Source: an uncultured Lachnospiraceae bacterium (GTDB taxonomy: Bacteria > Bacillota > Clostridia > Lachnospirales > Lachnospiraceae). From it: a stretch of DNA of 35,789 nucleotides. Positions 17,117 to 24,459 of this stretch are shown here, in pieces. Under the pieces are notes generated by a model, which searched no databases, had not been told where the DNA came from, and was given only the letters and a program-made list of their open reading frames with translations. Within the stretch, counting starts at the first letter, position 1. Each line of letters starts with the position of its first letter. The translations under genes and the position numbers were made by a program. Location of the stretch: positions 1-35,789 of the forward strand of contig CAJUFE010000048.1 in NCBI GenBank assembly GCA_910585635.1. Reading direction: 5' to 3'.

Positions 17117-17425
17117 ATGTACGCGATCATAGCAACTGGCGGAAAGCAGTACAAGGTAGCTGAGGGCGATATCATCAAGGTGGAGAAGCTGGGCGTAGAA
17201 GCCGGCGGATCGGTCACTTTCGATCAGGTACTGGCTGTGAAGAACGACGAACTGACCGTGGGATGCCCCACAGTAGCCGGCGCTACAGTCACCGCATCCG
17301 TGATCAAAGAAGGAAAGGCAAAGAAGGTCATCGTCTACAAGTATAAGAGAAAATCCGGTTACCACAAGAAACAGGGACACAGGCAGCTCTATACACAGGT
17401 CAAGATCGAGAAGATCAACCTCTGA
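17117..17425 (+). CDS. rplU: Ribosomal protein bL21
   Basis: A 102-residue bL21 beginning MYAIIATGGKQYKV, with the usual lysine-rich end (KYKRKSGYHKKQGHRQ). It binds 23S rRNA in the large subunit. ATG 17117 is 9 bases after AGGAGG. An upstream in-frame ATG at 17084 lacks a ribosome binding site. It starts the classical rplU-prp-rpmA order and is separated from prp by 2 bases. Confidence 0.97.
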   Translation: MYAIIATGGKQYKVAEGDIIKVEKLGVEAGGSVTFDQVLAVKNDELTVGCPTVAGATVTASVIKEGKAKKVIVYKYKRKSGYHKKQGHRQLYTQVKIEKINL

Positions 17426-17427
17426 TC

Positions 17428-17754
17428 ATGATCCAAGTGACTGTATCCCGAGATCCTGACGGGTCGGTGCGAGGGATCGAATGCCGCGGACATGCAGGCT
17501 TCGCCCCTTCGGGACAGGATATCATCTGTTCCGCAGTCTCGGCTCTGACGCTCAATATGGCGAACTCTGTGGAGGCTTTTACGGAGGATCCTTTTGAGGG
17601 ACAGGCTGAGGAGGACGGAGGGTTCACCTTCCGCTTTACCGGTGATATCAGCGCAGGATCAAAGCTTTTGATGGATTCCCTGCTGTTAGGATTGCAGGAT
17701 ATCCGGGAAGCCTATGGCAAAGAATATATCAATATCCGATCTCAGGAGGTGTAG
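17428..17754 (+). CDS. prp: Ribosomal-processing cysteine protease Prp
   Basis: A 108-residue cysteine protease that removes the N-terminal extension of bL27 in Firmicutes and relatives. The catalytic pair is His22 (RGHAGFAPSG) and Cys34 (DIICSAVSAL). It lies between its substrate rpmA and rplU. The next gene does carry the expected cleavage site, which supports the assignment strongly. The start ATG comes almost directly after the rplU stop. Confidence 0.95.
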   Translation: MIQVTVSRDPDGSVRGIECRGHAGFAPSGQDIICSAVSALTLNMANSVEAFTEDPFEGQAEEDGGFTFRFTGDISAGSKLLMDSLLLGLQDIREAYGKEYINIRSQEV

Positions 17755-17757
17755 ATG

Positions 17758-18048
17758 ATGTTCAGAATGAACCTTCAGTTATTTGCTCATAAAAAGGGCG
17801 TCGGCTCTACAAAGAATGGCCGTGATTCTCATTCCAAGAGGCTTGGTGCAAAGCGGGCGGACGGACAGTTCGTGCTGGCAGGCAACATCCTGTACAGACA
17901 GCGCGGGACGAAGATCCATCCCGGCAACAACGTAGGCAGAGGCGGGGATGATACCTTATTTGCTCTGGTGGACGGCGTTGTCCGTTTCGAGAGGAAGGGC
18001 AGGGATAAGAAGCAGGTCTCTGTTTATCCCAAGGCGATCAACGAGTGA
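17758..18048 (+). CDS. rpmA: Ribosomal protein bL27 with cleavable N-terminal extension
   Basis: A 96-residue bL27. It begins MFRMNLQLFAHKKG; in Firmicutes the extension ending in ...NLQxF is cut by Prp before Ala, exposing the tail that reaches the peptidyl transferase centre. The remainder (GSTKNGRDSHSKRLGAKR, RQRGTKIHPG) is typical. ATG 17758 is chosen over 17755 because it matches the family extension in length and is 7 bases from AGGAGGT. Confidence 0.96.
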   Translation: MFRMNLQLFAHKKGVGSTKNGRDSHSKRLGAKRADGQFVLAGNILYRQRGTKIHPGNNVGRGGDDTLFALVDGVVRFERKGRDKKQVSVYPKAINE

Positions 18049-18100
18049 TCTGCTTTATGCCGGGCTCTAGCAGCCGCGTCAATGGATAGTGGACTAGATC

Positions 18101-18132
18101 GGGCTCCATACTTAGGTATGGAGCCCTTCTTT
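18101..18132 (+). terminator. Strong terminator after rpmA
   Basis: GGGCTCCATAC (18101-18111), loop TTAG, then GTATGGAGCCC (18116-18126), an 11-bp perfect stem, followed by TTCTTT. An outer perfect inverted repeat, AGCAGCCGC (18069-18077) and GCGGCTGCT (18143-18151), encloses it. An upstream GGGCTC (18062-18067) could compete for the same pairing partner. Confidence 0.85.
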
Positions 18133-18181
18133 ATAAGATCCTGCGGCTGCTGTCTGCAGGGCAGAAGGGATGGTGGATGTT

Positions 18182-19474
18182 ATGTTTTGTGATCGTGCAA
18201 AGGTGTTCATCAAGTCGGGCAAGGGCGGGGATGGACATGTCTCTTTCCGCCGGGAGCTGTATGTACCGGCCGGAGGGCCGGACGGAGGCGACGGCGGCAG
18301 AGGCGGAGATATCATCTTCCAGGTGGACAAGGGCTTGAACACCTTGACCGATTTTCGGCATGTGCGAAAATATGTGGCCACCAGCGGCCAGGAAGGCGGC
18401 AAACGCCGCTGTCATGGCGCTGATGGAAAGGATCTGGTGATCAAGGTGCCGGAAGGGACCGTGATCAAGGATGATGAGACCGGCAAGGTGATCGCCGACA
18501 TGTCTGGTGAGAACCAGCGGGAGGTGATCCTAAAGGGCGGAAAAGGGGGCCTGGGCAATATGCATTTTGCCACCTCCACCATGCAGGCCCCCAAATATGC
18601 ACAGCCTGGGCAGCCGGCCAAAGAGCTGTGGGTCCGCTTAGAGCTGAAGGTGATCGCCGATGTAGGCCTGATCGGCTTCCCCAATGTAGGGAAATCCACG
18701 CTGCTCTCCAGAGTGAGCAATGCAAGGCCGAAGATCGCCGATTATCATTTCACTACGCTCAACCCTCATCTTGGTGTGGTGGACTTAGGAGACAGCGCGG
18801 GATTTGTGATGGCCGATATCCCAGGATTGATCGAGGGGGCTTCGGAGGGCGTGGGGCTGGGCCACGATTTCCTGCGCCATATCGAGCGTACCCGCATCCT
18901 GGTCCATGTGGTGGACGCTGCTTCTGTGGAAGGCCGGGATCCGGTAGAAGATATCAAGACCATCGACCGGGAGCTGGAGTCCTATGACCTGCAGCTGGCT
19001 AAAAAGCCTCAGGTGATCGCGGCTAATAAGGTAGATGCGATCTACCTGGAGGACGGACAGACCGACCCCATAGAGGCACTGAGAGCGGCATTTGGGCCTA
19101 TGGGGGTCCCGGTATACCCGATTTCCGCCGCCAGCGGCCAGGGGGTTAAGGAGCTGCTCTATGGGATCTGGGAGCTGTTAAAGACCGTGGAGGATGCTCC
19201 GATCGTCTTTGCCAAGGAGTTTGACTTAGATGCGCTCAATATGGTCTCTACCCTTCCCTATACGGTGGAGAAGGACAAGGATGGGACCTATGTGGTGGAA
19301 GGTCCCAGAGTAGAGAAGATGCTGGGGTATACGAACCTGGAGTCCGAGAAGGGCTTCCTGTTCTTCCAGAAATTCTTGAAAGAAAACGGGATCCTGGATG
19401 AGCTGGAAAAAGCCGGGATCCAGGAAGGCGATACGGTCCGTATGTATGGTTTTGCTTTTGACTATTATAAATAA
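18182..19474 (+). CDS. obgE: GTPase Obg
   Basis: A 430-residue Obg GTPase, a 50S assembly and stress-response factor. Order: glycine-rich Obg fold (about 1-158, KSGKGGDGHVSFRRE), G domain with P-loop GFPNVGKSTLL, DIPGLIEGA and NKVD, then the Firmicutes-type C-terminal OCT domain (about 355-430). The start is ATG 18182, giving the canonical MFCDRAKVF; the in-frame ATG 18170 would add four residues. A terminator just upstream separates it partly from rpmA. Confidence 0.96.
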   Translation: MFCDRAKVFIKSGKGGDGHVSFRRELYVPAGGPDGGDGGRGGDIIFQVDKGLNTLTDFRHVRKYVATSGQEGGKRRCHGADGKDLVIKVPEGTVIKDDETGKVIADMSGENQREVILKGGKGGLGNMHFATSTMQAPKYAQPGQPAKELWVRLELKVIADVGLIGFPNVGKSTLLSRVSNARPKIADYHFTTLNPHLGVVDLGDSAGFVMADIPGLIEGASEGVGLGHDFLRHIERTRILVHVVDAASVEGRDPVEDIKTIDRELESYDLQLAKKPQVIAANKVDAIYLEDGQTDPIEALRAAFGPMGVPVYPISAASGQGVKELLYGIWELLKTVEDAPIVFAKEFDLDALNMVSTLPYTVEKDKDGTYVVEGPRVEKMLGYTNLESEKGFLFFQKFLKENGILDELEKAGIQEGDTVRMYGFAFDYYK

Positions 19475-19496
19475 AAGATAAATGAAGGGGATAAGG

Positions 19497-19793
19497 ATGA
19501 TGACGAGCAAGCAGAGGGCGTACCTAAAGGGTCTGGCCATGAACATCGACCCGATCTTCCAGATCGGGAAGGCCAGTCTCACGCCGGAGGTGACAAAGGC
19601 GATCGAGGAAGCATTGGAAGCCAGAGAACTGATCAAGATCTCAGTCCTGAAAAGCTGTCTGGACGATAGCCGTTGGATCGGGGAGGCACTGGCCGACAGG
19701 ACCCGTTCCCAGCTGGTACAGGTGATCGGCCACAAGATCATCCTTTACCGGCCGGCAAGGGATGAGGCGAAGAGAAAGATCTTGCTCCCGTGA
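19497..19793 (+). CDS. yhbY: YhbY family RNA-binding protein
   Basis: A 98-residue CRM-domain protein with the core TSKQRAYLKGLAMNIDPIFQIGK and ELIKISVL. YhbY associates with pre-50S particles in E. coli, fitting its place after obg. AAGGGG (19485-19490) supports ATG 19497 or the adjacent ATG 19500. It follows obg after 22 bases. Confidence 0.92.
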   Translation: MMTSKQRAYLKGLAMNIDPIFQIGKASLTPEVTKAIEEALEARELIKISVLKSCLDDSRWIGEALADRTRSQLVQVIGHKIILYRPARDEAKRKILLP

Positions 19794-19813
19794 CCCTGTG
19801 CAGTGACCCGACA

Positions 19814-19881
19814 GGCATACCTGTACGATGGCGGACAGGTGGACAGATTGCCCATGGCATGCCTGTATGATAGCAGCCTGG
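19814..19881. repeat. Two imperfect 26-bp direct repeats
   Basis: Units at 19814-19839 and 19856-19881 begin GGCATRCCTGTAYGAT and agree at about 20 of 26 positions. They fill the yhbY-nadD gap. No function is evident. Confidence 0.5.
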
Positions 19882-19928
19882 GGGCGTTGTACCAGTAGCC
19901 GCGATATCATCAGAAGGGAGGCGTCTCC

Positions 19929-20549
19929 ATGGCCAGGATCGGGATCATGGGAGGGACATTTGACCCTATCCATATGGGTCATCTGCAGTTAGGCAGGCAG
20001 GCAAGGGGCGAATATGGGCTGGAGCAGGTCTGGTTCATGCCTTCCGGACAGCCGCCCCATAAAAAAGACCATAAGGTCACGGCGGCGTCTCTGCGCTGCG
20101 CTATGGCAGAGCTGGCTATGGAGGGCCAGGAGGGCTTTGTATTGTCCCGGTTCGAGGTGGACCGCCCGGGCATGACCTATACGGCGCAGACCTTGGCGCT
20201 CTTAAAGGAACGCTATCCGGAACATGACTTTTATTTTATCATCGGGGCCGACTCCCTCTACGAGATCGAGGGATGGTATGCGCCGGCGCAGATCATGGCG
20301 CAGACGGTCCTTTTGGTGGCCGGCCGGGCTTATGAGCAGGACCATCCTGACCTGGAGGCCCAGATCTTGTATCTGGCCCAACGGTACGGCGCCAAGATTT
20401 ACCAGCTCCATTGCCCCCAGATGGATATCTCTTCGGAGGAGATCCGGAGCCTGGCGGCTAGAGGGGCGGACCTGGCCGGGCTCTTGCCGGAAAAGGTCAT
20501 CGCCTTTATCAGGGAGAAGGGGCTGTACACAAAGCGGGGGGATGGATAA
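19929..20549 (+). CDS. nadD: Nicotinate-nucleotide adenylyltransferase
   Basis: A 206-residue NadD, which adenylates nicotinate mononucleotide in NAD synthesis. The nucleotidyltransferase signature GGTFDPIHMGHLQ and the C-terminal ISSEEIRSL are present. GGGAGG precedes ATG 19929. The next gene, yqeK, is its usual partner in Firmicutes. Confidence 0.95.
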   Translation: MARIGIMGGTFDPIHMGHLQLGRQARGEYGLEQVWFMPSGQPPHKKDHKVTAASLRCAMAELAMEGQEGFVLSRFEVDRPGMTYTAQTLALLKERYPEHDFYFIIGADSLYEIEGWYAPAQIMAQTVLLVAGRAYEQDHPDLEAQILYLAQRYGAKIYQLHCPQMDISSEEIRSLAARGADLAGLLPEKVIAFIREKGLYTKRGDG

Positions 20550-20571
20550 GGTGCAACGTGATCGATAAAAG

Positions 20572-20602
20572 ATCGCGCGGTGCATAAGCAGCAGTGCGCG
20601 AT
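20572..20602. repeat. Inverted repeat in the nadD-yqeK gap
   Basis: ATCGCGC (20572-20578) and GCGCGAT (20596-20602) are perfect complements with a 17-base loop. There is no T-tract, so it is not a typical terminator. Confidence 0.4.
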
Positions 20603-20635
20603 GGCATAAAAGCTGAAGGATCGGAGGATATCAAT

Positions 20636-21262
20636 ATGACAGAGGCATTTAATCTGGTCTCATCCTATCGAAAGAACCTGGAGATGAAATTAGACCCCAT
20701 GCGCTATGAGCATTCTCTAAGTGTGTCCTACACCTGTATGAGCCTTGCCATGCGTTATGGCTATGATATGGAGAAGGCGGAGCTGGCAGGGCTGCTCCAT
20801 GACTGCGGAAAGCGGTATTCCGATGATATCATCCTGAAAAAATGTAAAAAGCATGGGATCGCGTTCACGCCGGAGGAGGAGGAAGCCCCGGCCGTCCTCC
20901 ATGCGAATTACGGGGCCTGGCTGGCAGAGCATAAATATGGGCTCCAGGATGAGGAGATCCTGTCCGCGATCTTATACCATACGACAGGCCGTCCGGCCAT
21001 GACAATGCTGGAGAAGATCGTCTATATCGCGGATTACATCGAACCCCGCAGGCATAAGGCCTCGGACCTGCCGAGGATACGGCGGCTGGCCTATGAAGAT
21101 CTGGACGAGACCATGTATGAGATCTTAAAGGGGACCGTATCCTATCTGGATAAGAAGGCCAGCAAGACCAATCCGGTCACCTTAAAGGCTTTGGCGTATT
21201 ATGAGGAGCTCCATGATGAGAAGGACAGGATCAGCCAGGTAAGACATACCTGTGAGCCTTAG
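20636..21262 (+). CDS. yqeK: HD-domain diadenosine tetraphosphate hydrolase YqeK
   Basis: A 208-residue HD protein with the metal residues in YEHSLSVSYTC, LLHDCGKRY and the downstream His/Asp region (YHTTGRPAMT, YIADYIEPRR). YqeK hydrolyses Ap4A symmetrically in Firmicutes. GGAGG at 20623-20627 sits 8 bases before ATG 20636. An upstream in-frame ATG at 20594 has no ribosome binding site. Confidence 0.93.
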   Translation: MTEAFNLVSSYRKNLEMKLDPMRYEHSLSVSYTCMSLAMRYGYDMEKAELAGLLHDCGKRYSDDIILKKCKKHGIAFTPEEEEAPAVLHANYGAWLAEHKYGLQDEEILSAILYHTTGRPAMTMLEKIVYIADYIEPRRHKASDLPRIRRLAYEDLDETMYEILKGTVSYLDKKASKTNPVTLKALAYYEELHDEKDRISQVRHTCEP

Positions 21263-21317
21263 GGATCGTTGACATAGCGATCATTGACATAGGGACAACA
21301 GAGATAAAGGAGGGTAT

Positions 21318-21689
21318 ATGGATAGTTCAAAAGAAATGGTAAAGCTGGCATTTGCCGCATTAGGGGAGAAAAAGGGGGAGGACATCCAGATCATCGATAT
21401 CCAGAAGATCTCCGTGCTGGCGGACTATTTCATCATCGCCAGCGGGAGCAATCCGAAGCAGGTCCAGGCGATGGCAGACCAGGTCCAGGAGAGCTTAGGG
21501 CGGGCCGGGTACGAGTGTAAGCAGATCGAAGGGTATCAGACGGCCAACTGGATCCTGATGGACTATAAGGATATCATCGTCCATGTGTTCTGCCGCGAGG
21601 ACCGTCTGTTCTATGATCTGGAGAGGATCTGGCGGGACGGGAAGACCATCGTAGATATCAAAGAGCTCGATCATCACGCGGAGGTCTGA
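21318..21689 (+). CDS. rsfS: Ribosomal silencing factor RsfS
   Basis: A 123-residue RsfS/DUF143 protein that binds uL14 and blocks subunit joining under starvation. The family signature is clear (VLADYFIIASGSNPKQVQAM, WILMDYKDIIVHVF, YDLERIW). AGGAGGG precedes the ATG. It is the last gene of the long + strand block. Confidence 0.95.
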   Translation: MDSSKEMVKLAFAALGEKKGEDIQIIDIQKISVLADYFIIASGSNPKQVQAMADQVQESLGRAGYECKQIEGYQTANWILMDYKDIIVHVFCREDRLFYDLERIWRDGKTIVDIKELDHHAEV

Positions 21690-21747
21690 TCGATCTTGAC
21701 TGACTGATCCGGATGTGGGAGCTCGATCATCATCATCACGCGGCCGC

Positions 21748-21772
21748 TCAGGTGCGATCTTATCGCGCCTGA
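21748..21772. repeat. Strong hairpin after rsfS
   Basis: TCAGGTGCGAT (21748-21758), loop CTT, ATCGCGCCTGA (21762-21772), an 11-bp stem with one wobble pair. No T-tract follows, so it may stabilise the mRNA end. Confidence 0.55.
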
Positions 21773-21788
21773 TACCGGGTACAGAAAA

Positions 21789-21848
21789 GGCAGACCCACC
21801 GGCACCGAAGGGGATGGACCACAGGTGCGCAGCGGGGCTGTCTTTTTT
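21789..21848 (+). terminator. Terminator of the rsfS operon
   Basis: GGCAGACCC (21789-21797) pairs with GGGGCTGTC (21834-21842), with one mismatch and one wobble. TTTTTT (21843-21848) follows. The loop is long and has internal pairing. Confidence 0.6.
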
Positions 21849-21905
21849 GTGTCCGCATCTTGCTAGTGTCTGCATCTTGCACGGAGGCGGGAAGTCTCGG
21901 CCAGA

Positions 21906-22523
21906 TCAGCCCATAAAACGGACCAGGCCGATGACCTTGCCCAGGATCTGGGCATCGGTGGTGAAGATCGGGTCCATAGACTCGTTCTCCGGCTGCAGGC
22001 GGATACAGTCCTTTTCTTTAAAAAAACGCTTTACCGTAGCGGAATCATCCAGCAGCGCGACCACGATATCGCCGTTATCGGCAAAGGGCTGCTGCGCGAC
22101 GATGATATGGTCGCCCTCATAGATGCCCGCATCGATCATGCTCTCACCCTTTACCTCCAGCATAAAGGTCTCCTGGTTTGGGAGCATCTCCGAAGGGATC
22201 GGGAAATAGTTCTCGATGTTCTCCTGGGCTAGGATCGGCTGTCCGGCCGCTACACGGCCTATAAGAGGGACGTTCACCAGTTCCCTGCGGGTAAGGTTGA
22301 AATGATCGTCCAAGATCTCGATCGCTCTGGGTTTGGTCGGGTCCCGGTGGATATAGCCGTTCTCCTCTAAGCTGGCCAGATGGGAATGGACCGATGAGGT
22401 GGAGCGCAGATGGACCGCTTCACAGATCTCCCGGACGGCAGGGGGATAGCCCTTCTTTAATATCGTTTCTTTTATGTAGTCTAAGATCTCCTGCTGCTTT
22501 GTCGTGATCCTTCCTTGTGCCAT
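21906..22523 (-). CDS. lexA: SOS repressor LexA
   Basis: A 205-residue LexA. An N-terminal winged helix (about 1-70) is followed by the peptidase domain with the self-cleavage site Ala93-Gly94 (GRVAAGQ), nucleophile Ser128 (KGESMIDAG) and Lys165 (ATVKRF). RecA on single-stranded DNA triggers cleavage. It is divergent from a yneA-like gene, as in Bacillus subtilis. LexA-type boxes lie upstream, so it is probably autoregulated. GGAGG precedes the start. Confidence 0.97.
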   Translation of the reverse strand: MAQGRITTKQQEILDYIKETILKKGYPPAVREICEAVHLRSTSSVHSHLASLEENGYIHRDPTKPRAIEILDDHFNLTRRELVNVPLIGRVAAGQPILAQENIENYFPIPSEMLPNQETFMLEVKGESMIDAGIYEGDHIIVAQQPFADNGDIVVALLDDSATVKRFFKEKDCIRLQPENESMDPIFTTDAQILGKVIGLVRFMG

Positions 22524-22634
22524 AACAGACCTCCATTCCTTCCTGAAAGATGTGCCTGCCCAATGCGCCAGCCAGTGATCGCAGTGATCGGTGTGTGGCG
22601 TGCATTACCGCCGGGCGCATACAGGTCTACTAAG

Positions 22635-22663
22635 ATAGTAACACATTTGGGAGAAAAATGCAA
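22635..22663 (-). promoter_or_regulatory. lexA promoter
   Basis: On the - strand, TTGCAT (22658-22663), a 17-base spacer and TACTAT (22635-22640). A LexA-like box begins 8 bases upstream of the -35. Confidence 0.6.
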
Positions 22664-22670
22664 TTAAAAA

Positions 22671-22684
22671 CAAACTTTTGTTCG
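22671..22684. promoter_or_regulatory. LexA box 1 (lexA side)
   Basis: CAAACTTTTGTTCG, one base off the Firmicutes pattern CGAAC-N4-GTTCG. Confidence 0.6.
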
Positions 22685-22703
22685 AAAAGATCCAAAAAAA
22701 CCA

Positions 22704-22732
22704 TTGACAAACAAATGTTCGGATGCTATCAT
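22704..22732 (+). promoter_or_regulatory. Promoter of the yneA-like gene with overlapping LexA box 2
   Basis: TTGACA (22704-22709), 17 bases, TATCAT (22727-22732). CAAACAAATGTTCG (22708-22721) overlaps the -35 and spacer, so bound LexA would exclude RNA polymerase. Confidence 0.8.
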
Positions 22733-22743
22733 TATCTACACAA

Positions 22744-22757
22744 AGAACATTTGTTCG
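22744..22757. promoter_or_regulatory. LexA box 3 (yneA leader)
   Basis: AGAACATTTGTTCG contains the perfect dyad GAAC-N4-GTTC (22745-22756). It lies just downstream of the expected transcription start. Confidence 0.7.
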
Positions 22758-22806
22758 AAAACGCGTTTTGGGGCAGGCAGATCCATAAGGACAGGAGGTC
22801 ATGAGC

Positions 22807-23199
22807 ATGGAGAAAGGGAAGACAGCACAGAAAACAGGGATCACAGCGTTCATAGAGAGAGGGGAGCGTATACGTACGAGAGGCCGGTCACGCAGACGTC
22901 TGCTGACCTATCAGAGAAAGCTTTTGCTGAGCGCAGCCTTATTGCTGATCGGCATGTCCATCGGCGGCTTTATGGGGATGAACGTGTTCGCGGATGAGGC
23001 GATAGCACCGAAGTTAAAGCCCTATTATACCAGCATCCGGGTAGAAGAGGGCGACAGCCTTTGGAGCATCGCTTCCCGTTATTTTGCAGAAAGCCCCATG
23101 GATATCCGGGAATATATATACGAGCTAAAACGGATCAATCAGCTCACTGATGATACCATCCACACAGGACATTATCTGATGGTGGTCTATTATAAGTGA
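22807..23199 (+). CDS. yneA: SOS cell-division suppressor, YneA-like LysM protein
   Basis: A 130-residue protein with a basic cytoplasmic tail (about 1-38), one membrane helix (about 39-60) and an external LysM domain (about 75-130, RVEEGDSLWSIASRYF to YLMVVYYK). In B. subtilis YneA has the same architecture, is divergent from lexA, and blocks division during DNA damage. Here the gene has a LexA box across its promoter and another in its leader. ATG 22807 is 8 bases from AGGAGG; ATG 22801 is only 2 bases away. The B. subtilis protein is shorter (about 105 residues), so functional identity is inferred. Confidence 0.88.
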   Translation: MEKGKTAQKTGITAFIERGERIRTRGRSRRRLLTYQRKLLLSAALLLIGMSIGGFMGMNVFADEAIAPKLKPYYTSIRVEEGDSLWSIASRYFAESPMDIREYIYELKRINQLTDDTIHTGHYLMVVYYK

Positions 23200-23220
23200 A
23201 GTATGTGGGTCTAGGTGTCA

Positions 23221-23277
23221 GGTACCCGGCATATTAGTTAACATAATATTTTTATGTTAACTAATATGCCGGGTATC
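23221..23277. repeat. Large dif-like palindrome next to the recombinase gene
   Basis: Bases 23223-23246 and 23252-23275 are perfectly complementary over 24 bp around the loop TATTT, with two more outer pairs (one wobble). The inner arms are AGTTAACATAA (23236-23246) and TTATGTTAACT (23252-23262). From memory, the XerD-binding half of E. coli dif is TTATGTTAAAT and that of B. subtilis is TTATGTAAACT, each one base different. No T-tract follows on either strand, so a plain terminator is unlikely. The spacer is 5 bp, whereas dif has 6. Confidence 0.65.
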
Positions 23278-23306
23278 ACCGATCGATGTGCCCGCCTTTG
23301 GACCTT

Positions 23307-24359
23307 CTAACCTTCTCTTAAGCGGACGGCATTCCGGGCGCTCCGTCTGCGGTCATCCTCCAGCGCGGCATAGTGCTTTTTGGTGGTGTTCACATCCGCG
23401 TGGCCCAGTACATCCGCCACCAGGTAGATATCGCCGGTCTCCCGATAGAGGTTTGTGCCATAGGTGCTCCGCAGCTTATGAGGGGTGATCTTTTTTAAGG
23501 GTGTGACGATCCGGGCATATTTTTTCACCAGGTTTTCCACGCTGCGGACCGACAACCGTTTATTTTGGAGGGAGAGGAATAAGGCATCCTCATGTCCAGT
23601 CTCTGGGATGATCTTTTCTCGTTCATCCAGATAGTCCAGGAGCGCGTCCTCCACCTCTGTGCCGAAATAGATGGTCACCTCCTTCCCACCTTTCCGATGG
23701 ATCTGGATGCCTCCGTTCTTAAAGTCCACATCCCGGATATCTAATCCTACACATTCCGAAACACGGATCCCTGTGCCCAGCAGGAGAGTGAGGAGAGCCA
23801 GATCACGGACCTTTGTCTTTTCGTGAAAGGCTTTTTGCTTTGGGGTCAGGTTATCGCCCCGTTCTACCTCATCTAAGAGCAGGGCCACCTCATCGATATC
23901 CAGGCGGATGATCTCCTTATCGTGGAGCTTAGGGAGTTGGACCAGGGCCGGGGGGTTGTTCTTTAACACTTCCTGCCGATAAAAGTAATTATAAAAGCTT
24001 TTTAGAGAGCAGATCTTGCGTATGATCCCCCGCTCTTTGTTCACCACCTCCTGATCCTTATCATTGAATCGATATTTCAGATATTCCATGTATCCTTCTA
24101 TATCTACGGCATGGAGCTGATCCAGCTGATCCAGCTTGATATCCCGGATCTCCACATCTCGAAAGTCCGGATGCTCTTTTGTCAAGAACCCGAAAAACAC
24201 CTTTAAGTCGTAGGCATAGGCGATCCTGGTCCTGGAGGAGGTCCTGGGTTCGATCCCACGGAAAAACTGGGCACAGTAGGGCGGCAGCCCCTGGATGAGC
24301 TGGCGCAGGTGTAGGATGTTCTCGCGGTCTTTTTGTTCATGGTAAGGCAGGTCACGCAT
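23307..24359 (-). CDS. Tyrosine recombinase, XerS-like
   Basis: A 350-residue tyrosine recombinase with the full catalytic set: Arg199 (GTGIRVSE), Lys223 (HRKGGKE), His294 and Arg297 (TPHKLRSTYG), His320 (LGHADVNTT) and nucleophile Tyr330. The N-terminal SAM-like core-binding domain spans about 10-135. Its length and the RDLALLTLLLGTG region resemble the single-recombinase XerS of streptococci and lactococci (about 356) more than XerC/XerD (about 300). In those species xerS lies beside its dif site; here a dif-like palindrome lies 32 bases beyond the stop. AAGGGACG precedes the start. An integrase of a lost element is the alternative. Confidence 0.88.
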   Translation of the reverse strand: MRDLPYHEQKDRENILHLRQLIQGLPPYCAQFFRGIEPRTSSRTRIAYAYDLKVFFGFLTKEHPDFRDVEIRDIKLDQLDQLHAVDIEGYMEYLKYRFNDKDQEVVNKERGIIRKICSLKSFYNYFYRQEVLKNNPPALVQLPKLHDKEIIRLDIDEVALLLDEVERGDNLTPKQKAFHEKTKVRDLALLTLLLGTGIRVSECVGLDIRDVDFKNGGIQIHRKGGKEVTIYFGTEVEDALLDYLDEREKIIPETGHEDALFLSLQNKRLSVRSVENLVKKYARIVTPLKKITPHKLRSTYGTNLYRETGDIYLVADVLGHADVNTTKKHYAALEDDRRRSARNAVRLREG

Positions 24360-24459
24360 AGTCGTCCCTTCTTTCTATCTTAGTCTATTCCTATGATCGG
24401 TTCTTGATCTTTTTCATCAATCTTTTCATCTATCCTTCTATCTATCCTTTTTATCCGTC

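Noticed and set aside
23236..23262. Biotin repressor (BirA) operator because of the GTTAAC half-sites
   Set aside because: In known BirA sites the halves run TGTTAACC then GGTTAACA; here the orientation is the reverse and no biotin gene is near.
23223..23275. Bidirectional terminator between convergent genes
   Set aside because: The stem is long and perfect, but its base is GC-rich and no T-tract follows on either strand; this stays a fallback explanation.
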